In this document: positions 10,997 through 24,309 of the stretch, in pieces
Layout of the letters: every line of letters begins with the position of its first letter
Numbering within the stretch: position 1 is the stretch's first letter
DNA from: Leptoclinus maculatus
Taxonomy: Eukaryota > Chordata > Actinopteri > Perciformes > Stichaeidae
Assembly (NCBI GenBank): GCA_032191485.1
Contig: JAVDOI010000004.1
Coordinates: 16,581,443 to 16,645,442 of the forward strand
Reading direction: 5' to 3'
DNA: 64,000 nucleotides
The notes under the pieces: model-generated
Databases searched by the model: none
Told to the model about the DNA's origin: nothing
What the model saw: only the letters and a program-made list of their open reading frames with translations
Made by a program: the position numbers and the translations under genes

Positions 10997-12082
10997 TTAA
11001 GTCAAGTTTTTAAGTCATAGATCAATTTTTGCAAAGTTTTTTGCCATACATGTTTTTGGCAACCAGCACTGTGATAACAACCATTTAACTCCCCATAAAA
11101 AAAATCAAAGAAGACATAACGTGGAAATGAATAAAATGTTATATTAGTTATAATATAAATATTTCCTAAATTGTCACCCTCGTGACAAACAAAGGGCACC
11201 AGGACTCTTATGAGCTGATGGAAGGTGTACAATATAGTTGACAACATCACTACATTTACTAGGATTACATGGTTTTAACTATAAAGAGAACTTTAGATGA
11301 AGGAAACATCCTGCCACCTCTTGTGATGACCCTCCCCTCATGATCCGAGCTCTGCCTCCCATCAGTCTGAGAATTTATGTCTCTGTGAATTAATGGAGGC
11401 CTTGAGGAGGCCCTGGGGGGCAGAGGAGAGCTGCCTGTTGAAAGGACAGAGGGAAAGAAGGAGGGAAGGGGGATGAATACTAATGCTGAATCAAATGTCT
11501 TCACCTCACCCTTGTCCTTGATTGCTCATTGTAGTTTAACGTTGTTGTGTAACAGTTTAAACTTTGCTTCGTGAAGTGACCATTTAGCCTCACCTCCTTC
11601 CAGCAAATCAGGTTTTCAGGGAGCATTAAATGTTTCCAGAGTAGTTATACTAATCAGGATGTTCTCCTCACAAAACGCCCATGTCACTTTTAAGAAAACA
11701 CATTTACATATAAGTAAGCCACTGCCAGGAGTATATTAGGTGGAATTTGGCTGCTTTGTGTTGACGAAACGCTAGTGACATCAACTTTACAACTGCTGTG
11801 GCCCTGTAAGCTAGTATGGAGGGGTGAAGGACATGTTTCTGGCATTTCTATTCATTGTTGGACGAATCCGATCGAGCTGCTGACGGAAATCTGATGGTCA
11901 AATTTAGCAGCAGATCATTAGACAGTTTAACAACCATTGAGCACAATCAACTTTGAGGATGAAAGTTCATTTTTGACCTTGGAAACTTAAGGCCCACAGC
12001 TCTGACTACAAGTTAAGAACGTTGGATGTGGCTGAAAGCTCCTGGAAAAGGTCGTCAGTGAGTTTAGACTCTAAAATATACT

Positions 12083-12096
12083 CTGTTTAGTCTAAA
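12083..12096. repeat. Left target-site duplication of SINE
   Basis: CTGTTTAGTCTAAA, repeated exactly at 12319-12332 on the other side of the SINE body. Confidence 0.85.
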
Positions 12097-12318
12097 CAGT
12101 CACATTTACATTACAGTCATTTAGCAGACGCTTTTAAACAAAGCGACTTACAATTCAGATTCTATCACACCGGCACAGCTACGGGAGCAATTTTGGGGTT
12201 AAGTGTCTTGCTCAAGGACATATCGACATGCGACTAGTGGAGCCGGGGATCAAACCGCCGATCCTCTGATTGAAGGACGGCCCTGCTCTCCACTTAGCCA
12301 CGGTCGCCCCAGTTTATA
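12097..12318 (-). mobile_element. tRNA-derived SINE
   Basis: Read on the minus strand, it begins GGGGCGACCGTGGCTAAGTG (RNA polymerase III A-box region TGGCTAAGTGG). A B box GGTTTGATCCC follows, then TTGAGCAAGACACTTAACCC, and it ends with the conserved tail AAGTCGCTTTG...AAAGCGTCTGCTAAATGAC plus a short ATGTAA repeat. That is the head-body-tail layout of teleost tRNA-type SINEs. The perfect 14-bp direct repeats on both sides show LINE-type target-primed insertion. The preserved B box and exact duplication suggest a fairly young copy. Confidence 0.85.
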
Positions 12319-12332
12319 CTGTTTAGTCTAAA
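12319..12332. repeat. Right target-site duplication of SINE
   Basis: Exact copy of 12083-12096. Confidence 0.85.
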
Positions 12333-13619
12333 TGATTTACTTTTGTTTGCAGCAAACCCCAGAATGCTACACAGCAAGACATTGTTCTCTGAATGCTTAA
12401 GAAAAACATGGAAAAGAGTAACACAAAAATGAAATAATTATTGTTTTAATACGAAAAGCAACACCAGTGAACCAGTTTTCAAGGTCTTCACAGCGAGGTA
12501 TTGATCTAGGTTATATTATTTAGCAGTGAATTGTTTTGTTAAAATCAAATTAAACATAACTGCCACATGCGTGTTATTTTTAGGTCTTTTTCCATCGTAT
12601 TACTGTATTTACTGTTGCAATACAGTTTAGTTGCAGTGTAAAAAGCCTCTTACAATACAGAGGCAAAAACGACAGCCGTTTTGTTATTTCTGTATTCAAC
12701 ATTGTGGAAAAATACAGCGTATTTGTTGAAATGAATATCTTTCTTACACACCAGTTGTCCATAATCAAGTCAGTACAGGTTCATCAGAACAGCAGTTCTC
12801 CACCTGGATGCAGATGTGGCCAGTATTGTTTGGCAGCGGCATCCAGCTGCAGCTGAGCTCCAGCCTCAGTTAATATGCGATGGCACACACTGACAGTTCC
12901 ATTAAACCGTATTTATGGCAGCCACAAGTAATCGATATGCAGATAGGCCAGCCTGCCCGCGTTCCCAGAATTGTCTTTGGTCCAGCAGTGCAATGCATCA
13001 AACTGCCATGCACAGTGACAACAGAGACAATATACACCATCACTGGGCATTGTTTGTCCTCTCTCACTATCCCTCTCTCTTATCCTGTCTCTCCTCCTCC
13101 ATCGTCATCTTTTCCTCATCCCATCCCCCCTGTTTTTGTTTATGAAACATATCCATTAAACGGGAAAAGATAGAAAAATATACCCTGTATATATGAATGT
13201 TCATGTCAGGAGTGAGCCCCAATATGTGCTGCGAAACTCTCTCTGCTCAATCTACTGTCAGTCCCTTTGGTGCATCGGACAGGGTTTGTACAAGTAGAAG
13301 ACACTCAGCTATACAACATATCATGGATGAGCAGGCTTATACACATTCATACACAGTGGGCAGACCTTCAATTTAGACATTAATTATATGAAATTAAAGT
13401 CGGCAGCTTTTGCACCGAACACAGATCCCCTGGGAGGACACCACTATTAAACATGTCAACCATATGGTGCCGAACTAGTACAACATAAGTGAGGTCAGGG
13501 GTGACAGAATGTTGTGAATTTCATAACATGTTTGGATGCATAATTATCTATTTCTATATCCAAGCATGGTGCATAGTTCAAGTTAGGGAAAGACTGTGAT
13601 TATGCTTAGGGTTAGACAA

Positions 13620-13960
13620 CAAAAAGTCTTCTCTGAGATTGGGAGGATTTCCATACACTCAACGGCTCTGTCGACGCCAAGCCGGCGGCTCATTGCTAAC
13701 TACGCTAACAGTGCAAACGCTGGCGAAAGGGCTGACAGAGCTAACGGTGTTGACCTGAGGGGGAACCAGAGATTTGGGTGCTTCACTTTCACACGATGCT
13801 GTTGGTCGGGACGGCATGATCAGCTGTAACCGCCATATGAGAGCAGTGTAGAGCGGCGCCCGTGAGCTGAACAGTGGGGAACGCTCACACGCACATTCAT
13901 GCACTTAACACGCACTAAAAGCATGGGCGGCCCGGCCCGGCTATGATCACACAGAATTGC
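13620..13960. repeat. CpG-rich candidate transposon remnant
   Basis: A locally GC/CpG-rich block with GCTAAC-type motifs (TGCTAACTACGCTAACAGTG, AGAGCTAACGGTGTTGACCT) set in AT-rich surroundings, and overlapping short frames on both strands. It looks like part of a dispersed element, but no ends were found and an undetected CpG-rich regulatory piece cannot be excluded. Confidence 0.3.
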
Positions 13961-15534
13961 CAATCGGTTGACTCAAACTCGGTGGAGTGGGCGGATTCAA
14001 AGGTCTGGTCCCAGGCATTAAGCCTCCTGCATGAAAGTCGGACACTTGACATGACTAGCAACCACCGCAGCCTGCACACCATTACTTCACTGCAGTCATT
14101 TCTACTCTGGCACTGAATGTCGTCCATGGACATAAATCTTCCACTGCAGAGTTATCCAATATGAACTTAATAAAGATTGTGTTCATACAAGTGTAAAAAG
14201 CACTGATCCACCACCACAGGGACCTTGCTTTACTTCCAAGGCAATTCTGCTTCAAGCTTGGTCAGTTTTCTTAGGTGGAAGGTGTCTGAAGGATCCTGTC
14301 TTTGTCGGTGCTCTATAGTGACCGCTACTGTTTGGTTTTGACATCCGTACGAAGGCTTTTCTTCACACTATCTTGCTGAAAGCTTGTGTTTTGTCACCAA
14401 TTCTAAAAGGTACAGGCCCGGAGCCGAGCAGGGTGAAGAGTAGCACCAAGGAGCTTGGACTGGTTGATCTATGTTGCTGATAGAAACCAGTTGTCACATC
14501 TGATCAAGATGATTTCTGGAGAGCTTTATGTGGATTTATTCTGGTAATGTCCAACTGGGTGGAGACCCCAGTCCACCCCGGTGGAGTACGTGTCTCGAGG
14601 AATGGACATTTGGCCTACATTGCTTATTAGTGTGCTGCCACCACATCCTCGATCCACGATGAGCAGATGAGCCGATTGATTGATTGATTGAACATTCCAT
14701 TAGTTTTAACAATCTTGCTGGGATGTTGTGTGTTCTTAAACATTTCACTCAAAGGAAAAACAAATATTCCCTGAAAAAGTGCCCTGTGTCACTGCTTGTT
14801 CCTGACTTCTTAGATGACTAGTCTCATGCAGGATGTACTCTGTTCATATATTGTGATTTGAAAAGTTGCATATCTGCACTTGAGTTAGCATAGATAGATA
14901 TTGACGTTAACTGACGGGGTCTAATCAATCTTAAGCTGATGTCTATCTGCACTTAAGTGATGAAACTTTGTGTTTGTGAATGAAGAGCAGCAACGTAACC
15001 TGATGAATGGCTTCACTAACAGACTGCAGCATAACGCTTATTCATGATCAGCCTCGACTCCTCTCTCCTCTTCCTTTCTCTCCTCCCATCATCTTCTATT
15101 TCATCACATTCTCTCTTATATATATATATTTATTTTACAACATAACTGGTAGATATCCCTGAAACATAACGGCAGAACCAATCTTACTTCCTTTCTACCT
15201 TTATGGCTATAGATCAAACCTGACTTCGTCATGTTAACACCCAGTTTGTACTTTTTTTTTCTTGCCATATGCACAATTTCTCAGGCAAGTAAAAAATAAT
15301 GTGCTGTTAAAACATGACACCCAATTTTAGGTTTAAAGGAACGCTTTATATGAAAGAGGAGGAACATGTTTAGCCCTACTGATGAAGCTAGTCGGTAACC
15401 CCGGCTCTAAAAAAAAGGAAGCGAGTGCATTGTCAGGTGGGTTTTAACCTAATGAAAACACTTTTTGGGTTGCGTAGAATGTCGTCTTTAGCGTTCGATT
15501 GTACTTAGTTGCACCCTCTCGTGTCACTTCTGTT

Positions 15535-15670
15535 TGCAAAAAGCCACGATGGGACGGCCAAAAGCCAAGATGGTGATTTCCAAAATGCTGAAGTCGAGTC
15601 TTCAAAATGGCAGTCTACAAACCAATGGTTGATGTCACAGTGACTACGTCAACTCCTTATTCACAGCACT
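15535..15670 (+). mobile_element. Dispersed 'caaaatgg...gatgtcacggtgactacgtc' teleost repeat
   Basis: The motif series CCACGATGGGACGGCC, AAGCCAAGATGGTGA, CAAAATGCTGAAGTCGAG, TTCAAAATGGCAGTC, ACAAACCAATGG and GATGTCACAGTGACTACGTC matches a widely dispersed teleost repeat I recognise by its order. The right end near TCCTTATTCACAG is decayed. Confidence 0.6.
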
Positions 15671-17204
15671 CTGTTACGGGGTAAAATGAAGCATCTACCA
15701 GAGGAAGCTGGAGGTCTTGTTCGATGATAAGAACCACACTTGCTTAGTGAACCTGGATTTTCCGAATAGAGAGAAAATGTGGAAAACAGTCACATAAAAT
15801 GTTCAAAGGGTTTTGAGTAAAACATCCAGAAGAGTGACCTGCACATGCATAATAGAAACGATTTAAGCATCATGTTTTTTCAGTCTGAATAGCAACCTTT
15901 TAGAAAGCTATCTTAAGAAGTTTGTTTGAATAGAACATTTTGACATGAAGCTGATCTTTATTCAGATGTGGACATGACCAGAGAGACAACCCGTCAGCAT
16001 ACTAAAATATCAAGGATGGGCAAATGGATGGCCAGATAAGCATCAAGTCGGAGCTGCCTCCCAGCACAGGAAATAGCATTAGCTTTGTTGTCACACACGC
16101 ACACTCGGTGACCTTTTACTCCCCAGGTTGCCATAGAGATGCTGCTTCCGCCTTACACTGTGTGCAATAGTTGTATGTTCATTTGATATGTCATACACAT
16201 ACAGAAGCAGATACACTGCTTTATTAGATTTTACAAAGGCTTCACCTTCAGTGCCAGAACTCATTTCATTGGGTTCCAGCACTGCATTTCCCAGAACCCA
16301 CCTGTCAATCAAACAGTGTGAGTAGTAGGACTTTCTGGTTCTGGATTGTCTGTTGATGTAGTTTTGGTAGATGGGATTTTTGTTTTTTGTCTGTTCAGCC
16401 ACAGTGGCGATCACTGCTCATGCGAACCATCCACGTCTTCTTCTTCTTCTGTTTAATTAAAACAACACATGCGTGTAAAATGCACGGAGGATATTCTAAC
16501 AATCATGGAACAGAGTCTCTTGTTTCTTGTATTTTCTTCTCTATAGTGAACTTGACAATGAGACTAAAACCTCTGGCTCGAGCTCATCAGTGTAATGGAT
16601 AGCTTGTCTGGCAAACCAATCGAATAATCACCACAAGCCAATGTTTAGCTCATCAGCTTGGGCTCTTATTAAGATCAATGATTCAAGTCAGTCTCATTAA
16701 TACTCATCACAAACTATCAGCCTGATTCCCAACATGTTGTTGCAACAGTGTTAACCACCATACCATACCACCACTTCAACTTCTTCCAACGTTTGTGACT
16801 TGATAACATTATGTATTCTTGTTGCTGGAATGTTGGTTATTTTTTAAACCAGTGTTATCTGCACTGTCTGGACACTGTGACATCTGAGCTTTCAGTCTGT
16901 GATCCACCAACTCAAGGGGAATCCACTGTCAGTTGGTCTATAATGTAATGCAAAGAGGGGAGGTCACTGCTGACTGACCCAGCAATTTGAAGCCCAGATC
17001 TAGTGTCACACCTGGGGCAGTTCACTGCAGAGTCAATACCATCAGTTAAATCATATACATCACCAAAATACTAGCAACACCTCCGCTCCAGCCAGTCCTG
17101 CACGGTGGATGTGCTCCTGCTCTGTGTTTTATTGGACAGGCATCTTTCATTTCTTGATTATATACATTTAAGATTGTACAGTGGTTGTGGGTCACCTTTG
17201 GCGT

Positions 17205-17450
17205 AAAAGAATAGTTCTACATTTTGAGAAACCGCGCTTACTCGTCTCTGCTCCCTACCAATAAATAGTTTATCTCATAACAGCTCCATTAGACAAATAC
17301 TTGTCTTGTTTATACATCTTTATCTTATATATACAAACAAGGTTTGGCATGCTAATGAGTGAGCCATAGGTGCCGGCAGTTTGTTTCTTTTTTACTTTTG
17401 TGAAGAGCCAGGATAGCTGCTTCCCCCTGTTTCTAGTCTTTAGTCTGGAC
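17205..17450. mobile_element. Scrambled fragments of percomorph repeat
   Basis: AATAGTTCTACATTTTGAGAAA at 17210 is in the same orientation as the copy at 10875. GAGCCAGGATAGCTGCTTCC and CTGTTTCTAGTCTTTAGTCT near 17405-17445 match the same family's interior in reverse. This points to a rearranged or inverted double insertion. Confidence 0.4.
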
Positions 17451-17476
17451 TACCAGCGTCTACTGTGCAGAACAGT

Positions 17477-17525
17477 GAAGTGGCTGGGGGTGAGTGCCTT
17501 GCTCAATGGCAGTCGGACAGAGCAG
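17477..17525. mobile_element. Decayed SINE body fragment
   Basis: GGGGGTGAGTGCCTTGCTCAAT resembles the TTAAGTGCCTTGCTCAAGG body of the tRNA-SINE family found intact at 12097-12318, in the same orientation as that copy. No head or duplication is visible. Confidence 0.35.
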
Positions 17526-18688
17526 TCAAATGTATTTTGTTTACCTTTTTTTTTTACCAAGATGTATCCAGCTGCTTTAACATTTGTACCAGTGATTCAT
17601 TTGGAAGATAACAAACTCAATCTTTGCCTGTATATTGGTAAAATCACCCTCTGCAGCAGTGAAGGCCGTTTTCTAGCTGAATGAGCACAGATGAAGAACG
17701 GAGTTGTATAACCAGGACTCCCCGCAGCTTCATCTCTGCTGTGTAGCTGTGCGAACGATCAGGAACAGAAGCTGCTGTTTCAGGGAAAGTCTTATCTCCT
17801 TCATGTTGAACTGTGTTGCAATATTAGCTTTTTATCCTTTTCTGTGGGAGTGTCTCGTAGGCCGATGGTCAGATGGGTGTGGCTGAGAATGTGGTGCTAG
17901 TGGAGAGAAAGGAGTCCCAGCAACAATGAGAAGGAAGGAAACGATAAGCAGACAAGTGTTCAGCATGCTAAGCATCAGCCCAAGAAAATATGACAGTTCA
18001 CTAATTATAATGGCAGCTGTTGGGGCAGGAATTTGAGGAGCAAAACTAACAAACTTTCATACCCTTTAAGTTTTAAATCAGATAGATATCTCAACACAGA
18101 ATATGAGCTTTGACAATAAGACTTATAAATATTCCTTGGCTAATTTAATTGCAAAATATGTTACATTTATAGCAGTTTCGAGTGTCAAATTACTGCCTCG
18201 ATGAGGTAAATGTAAAATGATTAACATGAACTCACTGAATGTTGCTATGCATTGACTTTAGCTGAGACTGTACATTGGTTTGTTTGTTTGCCAAACGCTT
18301 CAAAAGACATCAGAAAGCTCAGATCGTTTCATCCCATAAGGTCATCTTCAGAATCAATTACTCTTCTTTTGAGCCCTTCTTTTGCAACATGTTTGCTCTC
18401 TTACCTCCCTCAACCTGATTGTTGAGGCTTTTGAAATACTGCCGCATGTGGTGTTGTGTGAGCCCCGAACCAGATTCCCTGACTTTCAACGCCTTCATCT
18501 TCCCAGTTGGCCCTGCGATTCAGTAGTATGCCTCTTGTAGTGTCTCAGTTTCGTGGTGCAGCTGTCTGTCTGGTCCACCAGGCCTTCCCTCTCTGTCGAT
18601 ATTTGTGTTGACTTGGTTGCAACAGTAAGTAGATTAAGGGCCAGATGATTGAGGGCAAATCAATTACTGTAGCTCAGTGGTCTGTGTT

Positions 18689-18707
18689 GGGGGGGGGGGG
18701 GGGGGGG
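18689..18707. repeat. (G)19 homopolymer
   Basis: Nineteen consecutive G upstream of the fam163a promoter; its length is uncertain in any read-based assembly. Confidence 0.9.
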
Positions 18708-19149
18708 CTTTCTTTCAGCTTTATTTTCCAATGGGAACATCTTGAACAAACCATCATATCCAGGTTATGAGCCTTATGGATTCTTATGTCTGTATTTATC
18801 AATAGTGACTTAATCACATGTAATCACCTCATTGAAGATTGGCATCACTGTAATGGTATAGACTCTGAGTTTGTAATATTCAGGTCATTTTTTGACATTG
18901 TATATTTTTTCCCCTCCTAATATCATGTAAATGTTTTAATAATACTCGTACCATGTAGGTCGTAATGTACTTCATGATTTGGTACTGTATTTGTGGTCTT
19001 ACATAGTCTGAGGCATCTACACTGAAGTGGAACAAGTGGCAAACATGGCTGCAGCCTACTTCTTATGATATCTTTTTTTAATATTTTCTCTAATAACAAC
19101 CTTATGTTTCCACACATTTTTTTTTTTTTTGTATAGTATCTCGCTGAAA

Positions 19150-19729
19150 TATCAGGTCCTTTGCCAGGGCGGGAGTGTGAATCGGGGCGGCTCCTCTCCT
19201 CCCACCGCCTCCTCCCAGTCCGCCCAGCGGCGAACTCCGTCATTTCGCCTCCTCGTCCCTCACTTGTTGGATGTGTCCGTTTGAATTTCTGTGATTTCAA
19301 GCTTCCTGATGGTTGTTTTACCCTCTCGGAGTCCAGAGAAGACCGCTGCTGTGTGCGAACGTTAATGCGTTTTTACACGTTACATGCGCGTAAAAAGTGC
19401 TGAAGCATTGTCCTCGTCCTTACCTGTTTGCTTGCTCCGCTTGCGTACCGTGATTATGCTCCGTTTTTCGGTGGCTGCTGGTCGTGGCTGTCTCTGCAGC
19501 CGTCCCTCTGACCTTTAGTCTGCTGGTCCCACAGCGGGAGTGCGGGGTTTTCCTGGCGGCGTTGTGCGCTCTGGACTCCGGCTCATCCTTGGAGAGGTTC
19601 CGCCGCAGTCCCATGCACAGCGCGTCCCTGCTCTCCTCCTATACTGCGATAAGGATGCTGGTGGCTTTACACGGTCAAACTCTACAGGATTAGCCTGAGT
19701 TGAACAACCGGACCATGTAACCAGATCAG
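19150..19729 (+). promoter_or_regulatory. fam163a: Putative fam163a promoter and non-coding exon 1
   Basis: The most CpG-rich stretch before rabgap1l. GC boxes (GGGCGG) occur at 19167-19172 and 19185-19190 and an inverted one in TCCGCCCAGC near 19219. It ends in a consensus splice donor, CAG|GTATGT, with the exon end at 19729. No ATG-initiated frame leads in phase into a coding exon, so it would be 5' UTR. Its position about 19.5 kb upstream of the first coding exon fits the long non-coding 5' part of mammalian FAM163A. It could instead be the promoter of an unannotated non-coding transcript. Confidence 0.5.
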
Positions 19730-19919
19730 GTATGTGCAGTGATGAAAAGGGGAGATGGGGGTCACGTTTTTATGTTTGTTATATAACCAATTGGCTCTGG
19801 ATTTAAATGCCAGAGGTGGCAGATACTTCTCTGACTCGGACCTTTGATGGGAAGGATTCGCTCCCATTAAGTTGTAGTGGTGGAAATGTAAAGGTTCACG
19901 TTGCCTAGCAGATATATTT

Positions 19920-20142
19920 GTGACTTCAATTCAATTCAACGTGAAATGTGCCTTTAAGGCTGCCAGAAGAGAGGAAGTGACAGAGGAGCAGCTCAGCAGG
20001 AGCTGGAGTCGTGGGGTTTTGCCATTTTGCTGCTGCTGTGATCTTCTTTCACTCTGGTTCAGTCTGGTCTGGATGGCCTGCTGCTGCTGGCATTTCGTTT
20101 TAAAAGTCTGCATCATTTCTAATTGAAAAGAGGAAGAGCAAG
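19920..20142 (+). other. Candidate alternative non-coding exon of fam163a
   Basis: A GAG/CTG-rich stretch ending in a near-perfect donor AAG|GTAAGC (exon end 20142), with several AG acceptors to choose from upstream. It may be an alternative first or second 5' UTR exon. Evidence is splice-site quality only. Confidence 0.25.
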
Positions 20143-20889
20143 GTAAGCTGACTGCCACGGATAGGAGTTGACTTAGGTCACCTGTAATTTAAAATGATAA
20201 TCAGTCATGAAGCGTTTTGGACAGAAAGGGGCACAGGTGAAGGTCCTGAGTTGAGCAAAGCACTCACACTGCTGAGGCTACTCCTGTTAAAAAAGGGTCG
20301 ATTGAAAGTGCTTCACTATATTTTACACCTAATACCTCTGGATTGCTTTATATAGGATGTTAGCTATAAAAAAAGATCATTAATGGGGGCATAGTAACCA
20401 AACAAGCAGAGACATTTACCGGTCATTTCGGGCAGATATAAAACTCTAAAATTCATGTATCATTTGAAATTCACCAGATCTCCCGTCCCACTTTACAATA
20501 ACGATCTGTCAACATATCACCCAGCTGTTACTGTTTAAATTATACAATTACTGTGACTACTTGTATTTATATATACAGTAGACATCCTGCAATAGATCAC
20601 TGTATCTCTAATCCTGAGATTTTAAAAACATGTTTTAAAACCTGTGTTGCAATCTAGCTGCCTTGTGTTTCTGCATCGGCTTGTTTCTGTCTCAGATATG
20701 TTCACAACAATCATACAAACAAAACCTCTGCTGCCGTGTACCTTCCCTCCGTGCACATGGCAGCTAGACTTGAAGAGTATTGATCTTCCATCAGCTGACC
20801 CATTTCTCACAGAGGAAGCTACAGTAAATACAGCTTGACTAAATAACTCTAGAGCAGCCTCTCTGTATCCCCCTGTCTCCACCTCGCCC

Positions 20890-20892
<3 letters not shown>

Positions 20893-20940
<48 letters not shown>
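20893..20940. repeat. (CA)n microsatellite
   Basis: An uninterrupted run of about 48 bases in the long fam163a 5' intron. Confidence 0.97.
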
Positions 20941-20945
<5 letters not shown>

Positions 20946-23900
20946 TGCACACACTCTTCATAATTCCTCCACCTCCAGTGGCTGTGATACAACAGGAAGT
21001 GGGTTGATTTCCCAGAGGAGTCTGCAGTCAGGGTTTGTCACAGCTAACACAGCAGCAACATACAGAATGTATTTAATACACAGGTTGTATAATGGTGTCC
21101 TGTGCCAACAGTTCAAAACAGGAGGATTACAACTAGCTGTGAGCAACATTTACTCTGCCAGTGCAAAGTTGTCCTGTACCAGCCGCTCTGGCTGGGAAAC
21201 TAAATATTTGATTGACCGAAGTTAATTTAAGTAACCGTTAACCCAAGCTGCCTCATTAACCTCGGCGAATCCTCAAGGCTCAGGATTTTTACGTTTTTCG
21301 CTTCAGTTGAAGAAATACTGGGATGGTTTGACCTCTTCAAAAGACATGTTGGACAAACTCACTGCCTGGTGTTGTGATTTCAGCCAAAAAAGCAGCAATA
21401 TTTTAGTCGCATACGTCCTCACCAGCCTGCAGATGTTGTACGTTATGATGAAGCACTGGAAAAGTTGCCACTACGATCCTGCAATCCTAATCGCTGTCCT
21501 TATGCAGACACTGAGAACTGGCCTCATGTAACCTCAAGTATCTGAGTCATGGTTGTGCAACTAAAAAAATACATTGAAGAACCTCACATTGAAAAGTGAG
21601 GCTGGCTGGTCAAAATGAAGACTTCTTAGTTTGACCCACAATCTTGCATCATGTCCACAAAAGATTGGCATGAACATGTGAGGGTTAGTCACATACTATA
21701 TCATGCTATAATTAAATACTATATTTAAAATAAGAGTCCCAACATCATCTGCTCTTGGTTGTGTGGAGCCATTTTTAAATCAAAATAGAGACTCTGTTTC
21801 TGTAGGAAAGTCATAGATTTAGTCTCTGTTGCTTTCTGGAGGCGGACTACTGTACTCAGCCTACCTTTAGGCTGTGAAGTCATGTCTTGCTTCCTCCTGC
21901 TGACACTCCACTCAATGTATTTTCTGGAACAACATGCATGGAAAAGTGTTTTTAAGATGTGTGTGTGTGTGTGTTGGTTGGTTTAAGGTTGGGGTGGCTA
22001 CCCAGGGAAAGTGTTTCAGGAGTGGTGCGTGAATTATTTAAAAGCCCTCAAGGTTTTTTCTTGCTGCTGGATCGGTATTTCTTGCCATGCAGTCGCGAGT
22101 TGAGAGTACTGTAGTTACACTTTAAAGGTGAGACGAGCTGTGTCCAAACTGCACTGCAGCATTAGAAGGATGGGAAACTTAACTCCTGGGTCTGCCTCCC
22201 AGCTGTCAGTCACACCAGCACAAGCTATCATTGTATAAGCGATTTGAATCTCCAGATGCCGGCTGTTTTTTTGGCAGACAGAAAGATAACTTAACATCCA
22301 CTTTTACCCACGGATGTGTTCAACAAAGAATGAGGGATCCACCCTGCACATAACAATTTAACATTCTCTGGCTGTGTCTGGCAGATTTCCATATGACAAT
22401 GACACCAAAATGATATGTTGGTATGTGTGATACAGCTTTAAACGACTGGACATTGCACATAATGGTTACCTTCTTACTTGGTTTGTTGTTGCGTCTCGGG
22501 TAATTAATCAACACTGCGACTATAAAACTATAACGGGCCACAACGCAAGCCATCACCAGCATCTGGTGGGCCTGATTTTATTTTATTTGTTTTCCGTTGC
22601 TGATGTGGTTTGGATCCCGGCTTGTGACTCCTCACTGTGTTGTTGTGCAAAGTGATGTGCGGCGTGTGGATGTGAGCGCAGCTCTGAAGCGCAGCCAGGC
22701 TGGGTGAGGATGAGGCCAGTGAGAGGAAGGCAAGTTGGCAGAGCCGGAGGCCTCTGGAGCAGAAATGCTGTTATCTGCTAACGCTGCTCTACTGCTTGCT
22801 GGCTGCTGTATCTGTGGTGACTCATCAAAAATGCAGACATACACACTTATACAGATACTTCCTGACTTAATCAGACTGACAAACGTAAGTGTGCACACCC
22901 CTAAAATGACACAATACTCTTTGACATATACATACTCACACACAGTCAGATATGTGCCTTGAGGCATACACACAGACAAAAACAATCCTCCGAATTCTTA
23001 CAAAGACACGCATTGGACATTGACAAACACAAACATATACACACACTCTTTGTGTTTCGCTACTTTAAGCCAGAGTGACATTTCCTCTACATCAACAGTC
23101 ACTTAAAATATTGTGAAATTACTTTACTTTGATTTCCAGTAATAAAAAGATTTTGTGCAAGAACACAATGTGGAAATCTTCTTTTGGAGGACAGAAATCT
23201 TCCCTCGTAGTGAAAACCGGGCACTCCTTAGTTGGGAATTGAACTAGGGACATTTGAGCTTAAGATCCATACCTACTCCTGTCCACCCCTCTCGCCTAAA
23301 CCTTTCCCGCTGACAAAACTCTCCTCTCTCACTGTTCATGCATAGACCTCCTTTTTTTACATCCTAAAGCATCTTCTTTCATAAAATTTCAGCCGTTTGT
23401 CGTCACTACCCACCAGCTCCCCAACCTTTTCTTATTCATAGTTTTTTTAGATGTAAAACTCAATCAGTCTTTTTCTGATTCTCATACCCAGAACGAGCTG
23501 CAATACAGTCCCTAGAATGAGATGAAATGAGTAATGAGGAAAAAAGGTTGGAGGTTACACGACCCAGAACATGGAGGAAATATCTGCTAAAATGTGTCTT
23601 CCGTATAAATAAACTGTCACAAAGCAAGATTTAAGAGATAAAGTATATTTTTCATTGAAAAATTAAACAACATAATCATGTGGTAATATTGAACATAGTC
23701 TGGCCATCATTCTTTTTTATTTTGTTGGCCAATTGAATGCTTTACACAGGCATCATTAGGTATTCCAGAGAGGTCACCAGACACAGTAAACTTGAGATCT
23801 CTAATTCAGAATACAACACTGTGAAGCCAGCGCATACAAAAAGATTTCTAAATTAATCCATATAAAACAAAATATTGCAGAAATCACATTACTTCAAACC

Positions 23901-24309
23901 ATGTAAACCTTTAATCATACTGTAAGTGCCATTGCTGTGCATGTAGAGGTACTGATGTTCTCCAGATGTAATGGGTGTCTGTTATCTTTCTCTCCTGCTT
24001 ACATTATTTGAGAGATTTAACCAATAACTACTTTCTCTCCAGTTGCCATCTTTACTTGGGTCAAAGAATGGAGACACACCACGGGAAACAGGTCAAGCGT
24101 TTACTCGGAAAACAAAAGTTTTGTGGCTGAATAATAGAAAATATTTTGATTATGCATACGTCTTTAAAAGCTCTGTGAAATTTGTTAAATTACCTCCATG
24201 AGTTTTACTGACAGTGGGTTATTGCATGAAATAACCCTAACTAATGCAGAGAGGTAAGAGGAGATCCGAGTCGCTGTCTGTCCTGGAAGCGTCTGCCTGA
24301 CTGTTAGCA

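Larger units (their letters stand above)
7921..19140. other. Gene-free interval between tdrd5 and fam163a
   Basis: No exon series, RNA gene or conserved frame could be supported on either strand. The interval holds simple repeats and several transposon remnants, listed separately. All open frames here are under 110 codons, carry no recognisable domain and have no matching splice context. Confidence 0.6.

Noticed and set aside
12240..12318. Possible tRNA gene (A and B boxes, minus strand)
   Set aside because: The tRNA-like head is fused to a SINE body and tail and is flanked by a target-site duplication; no clover-leaf acceptor pairing.
16091..16414. 107-codon minus-strand frame
   Set aside because: No recognisable domain or splice context; the sequence style suggests an anonymous dispersed repeat, but I could not support a family.
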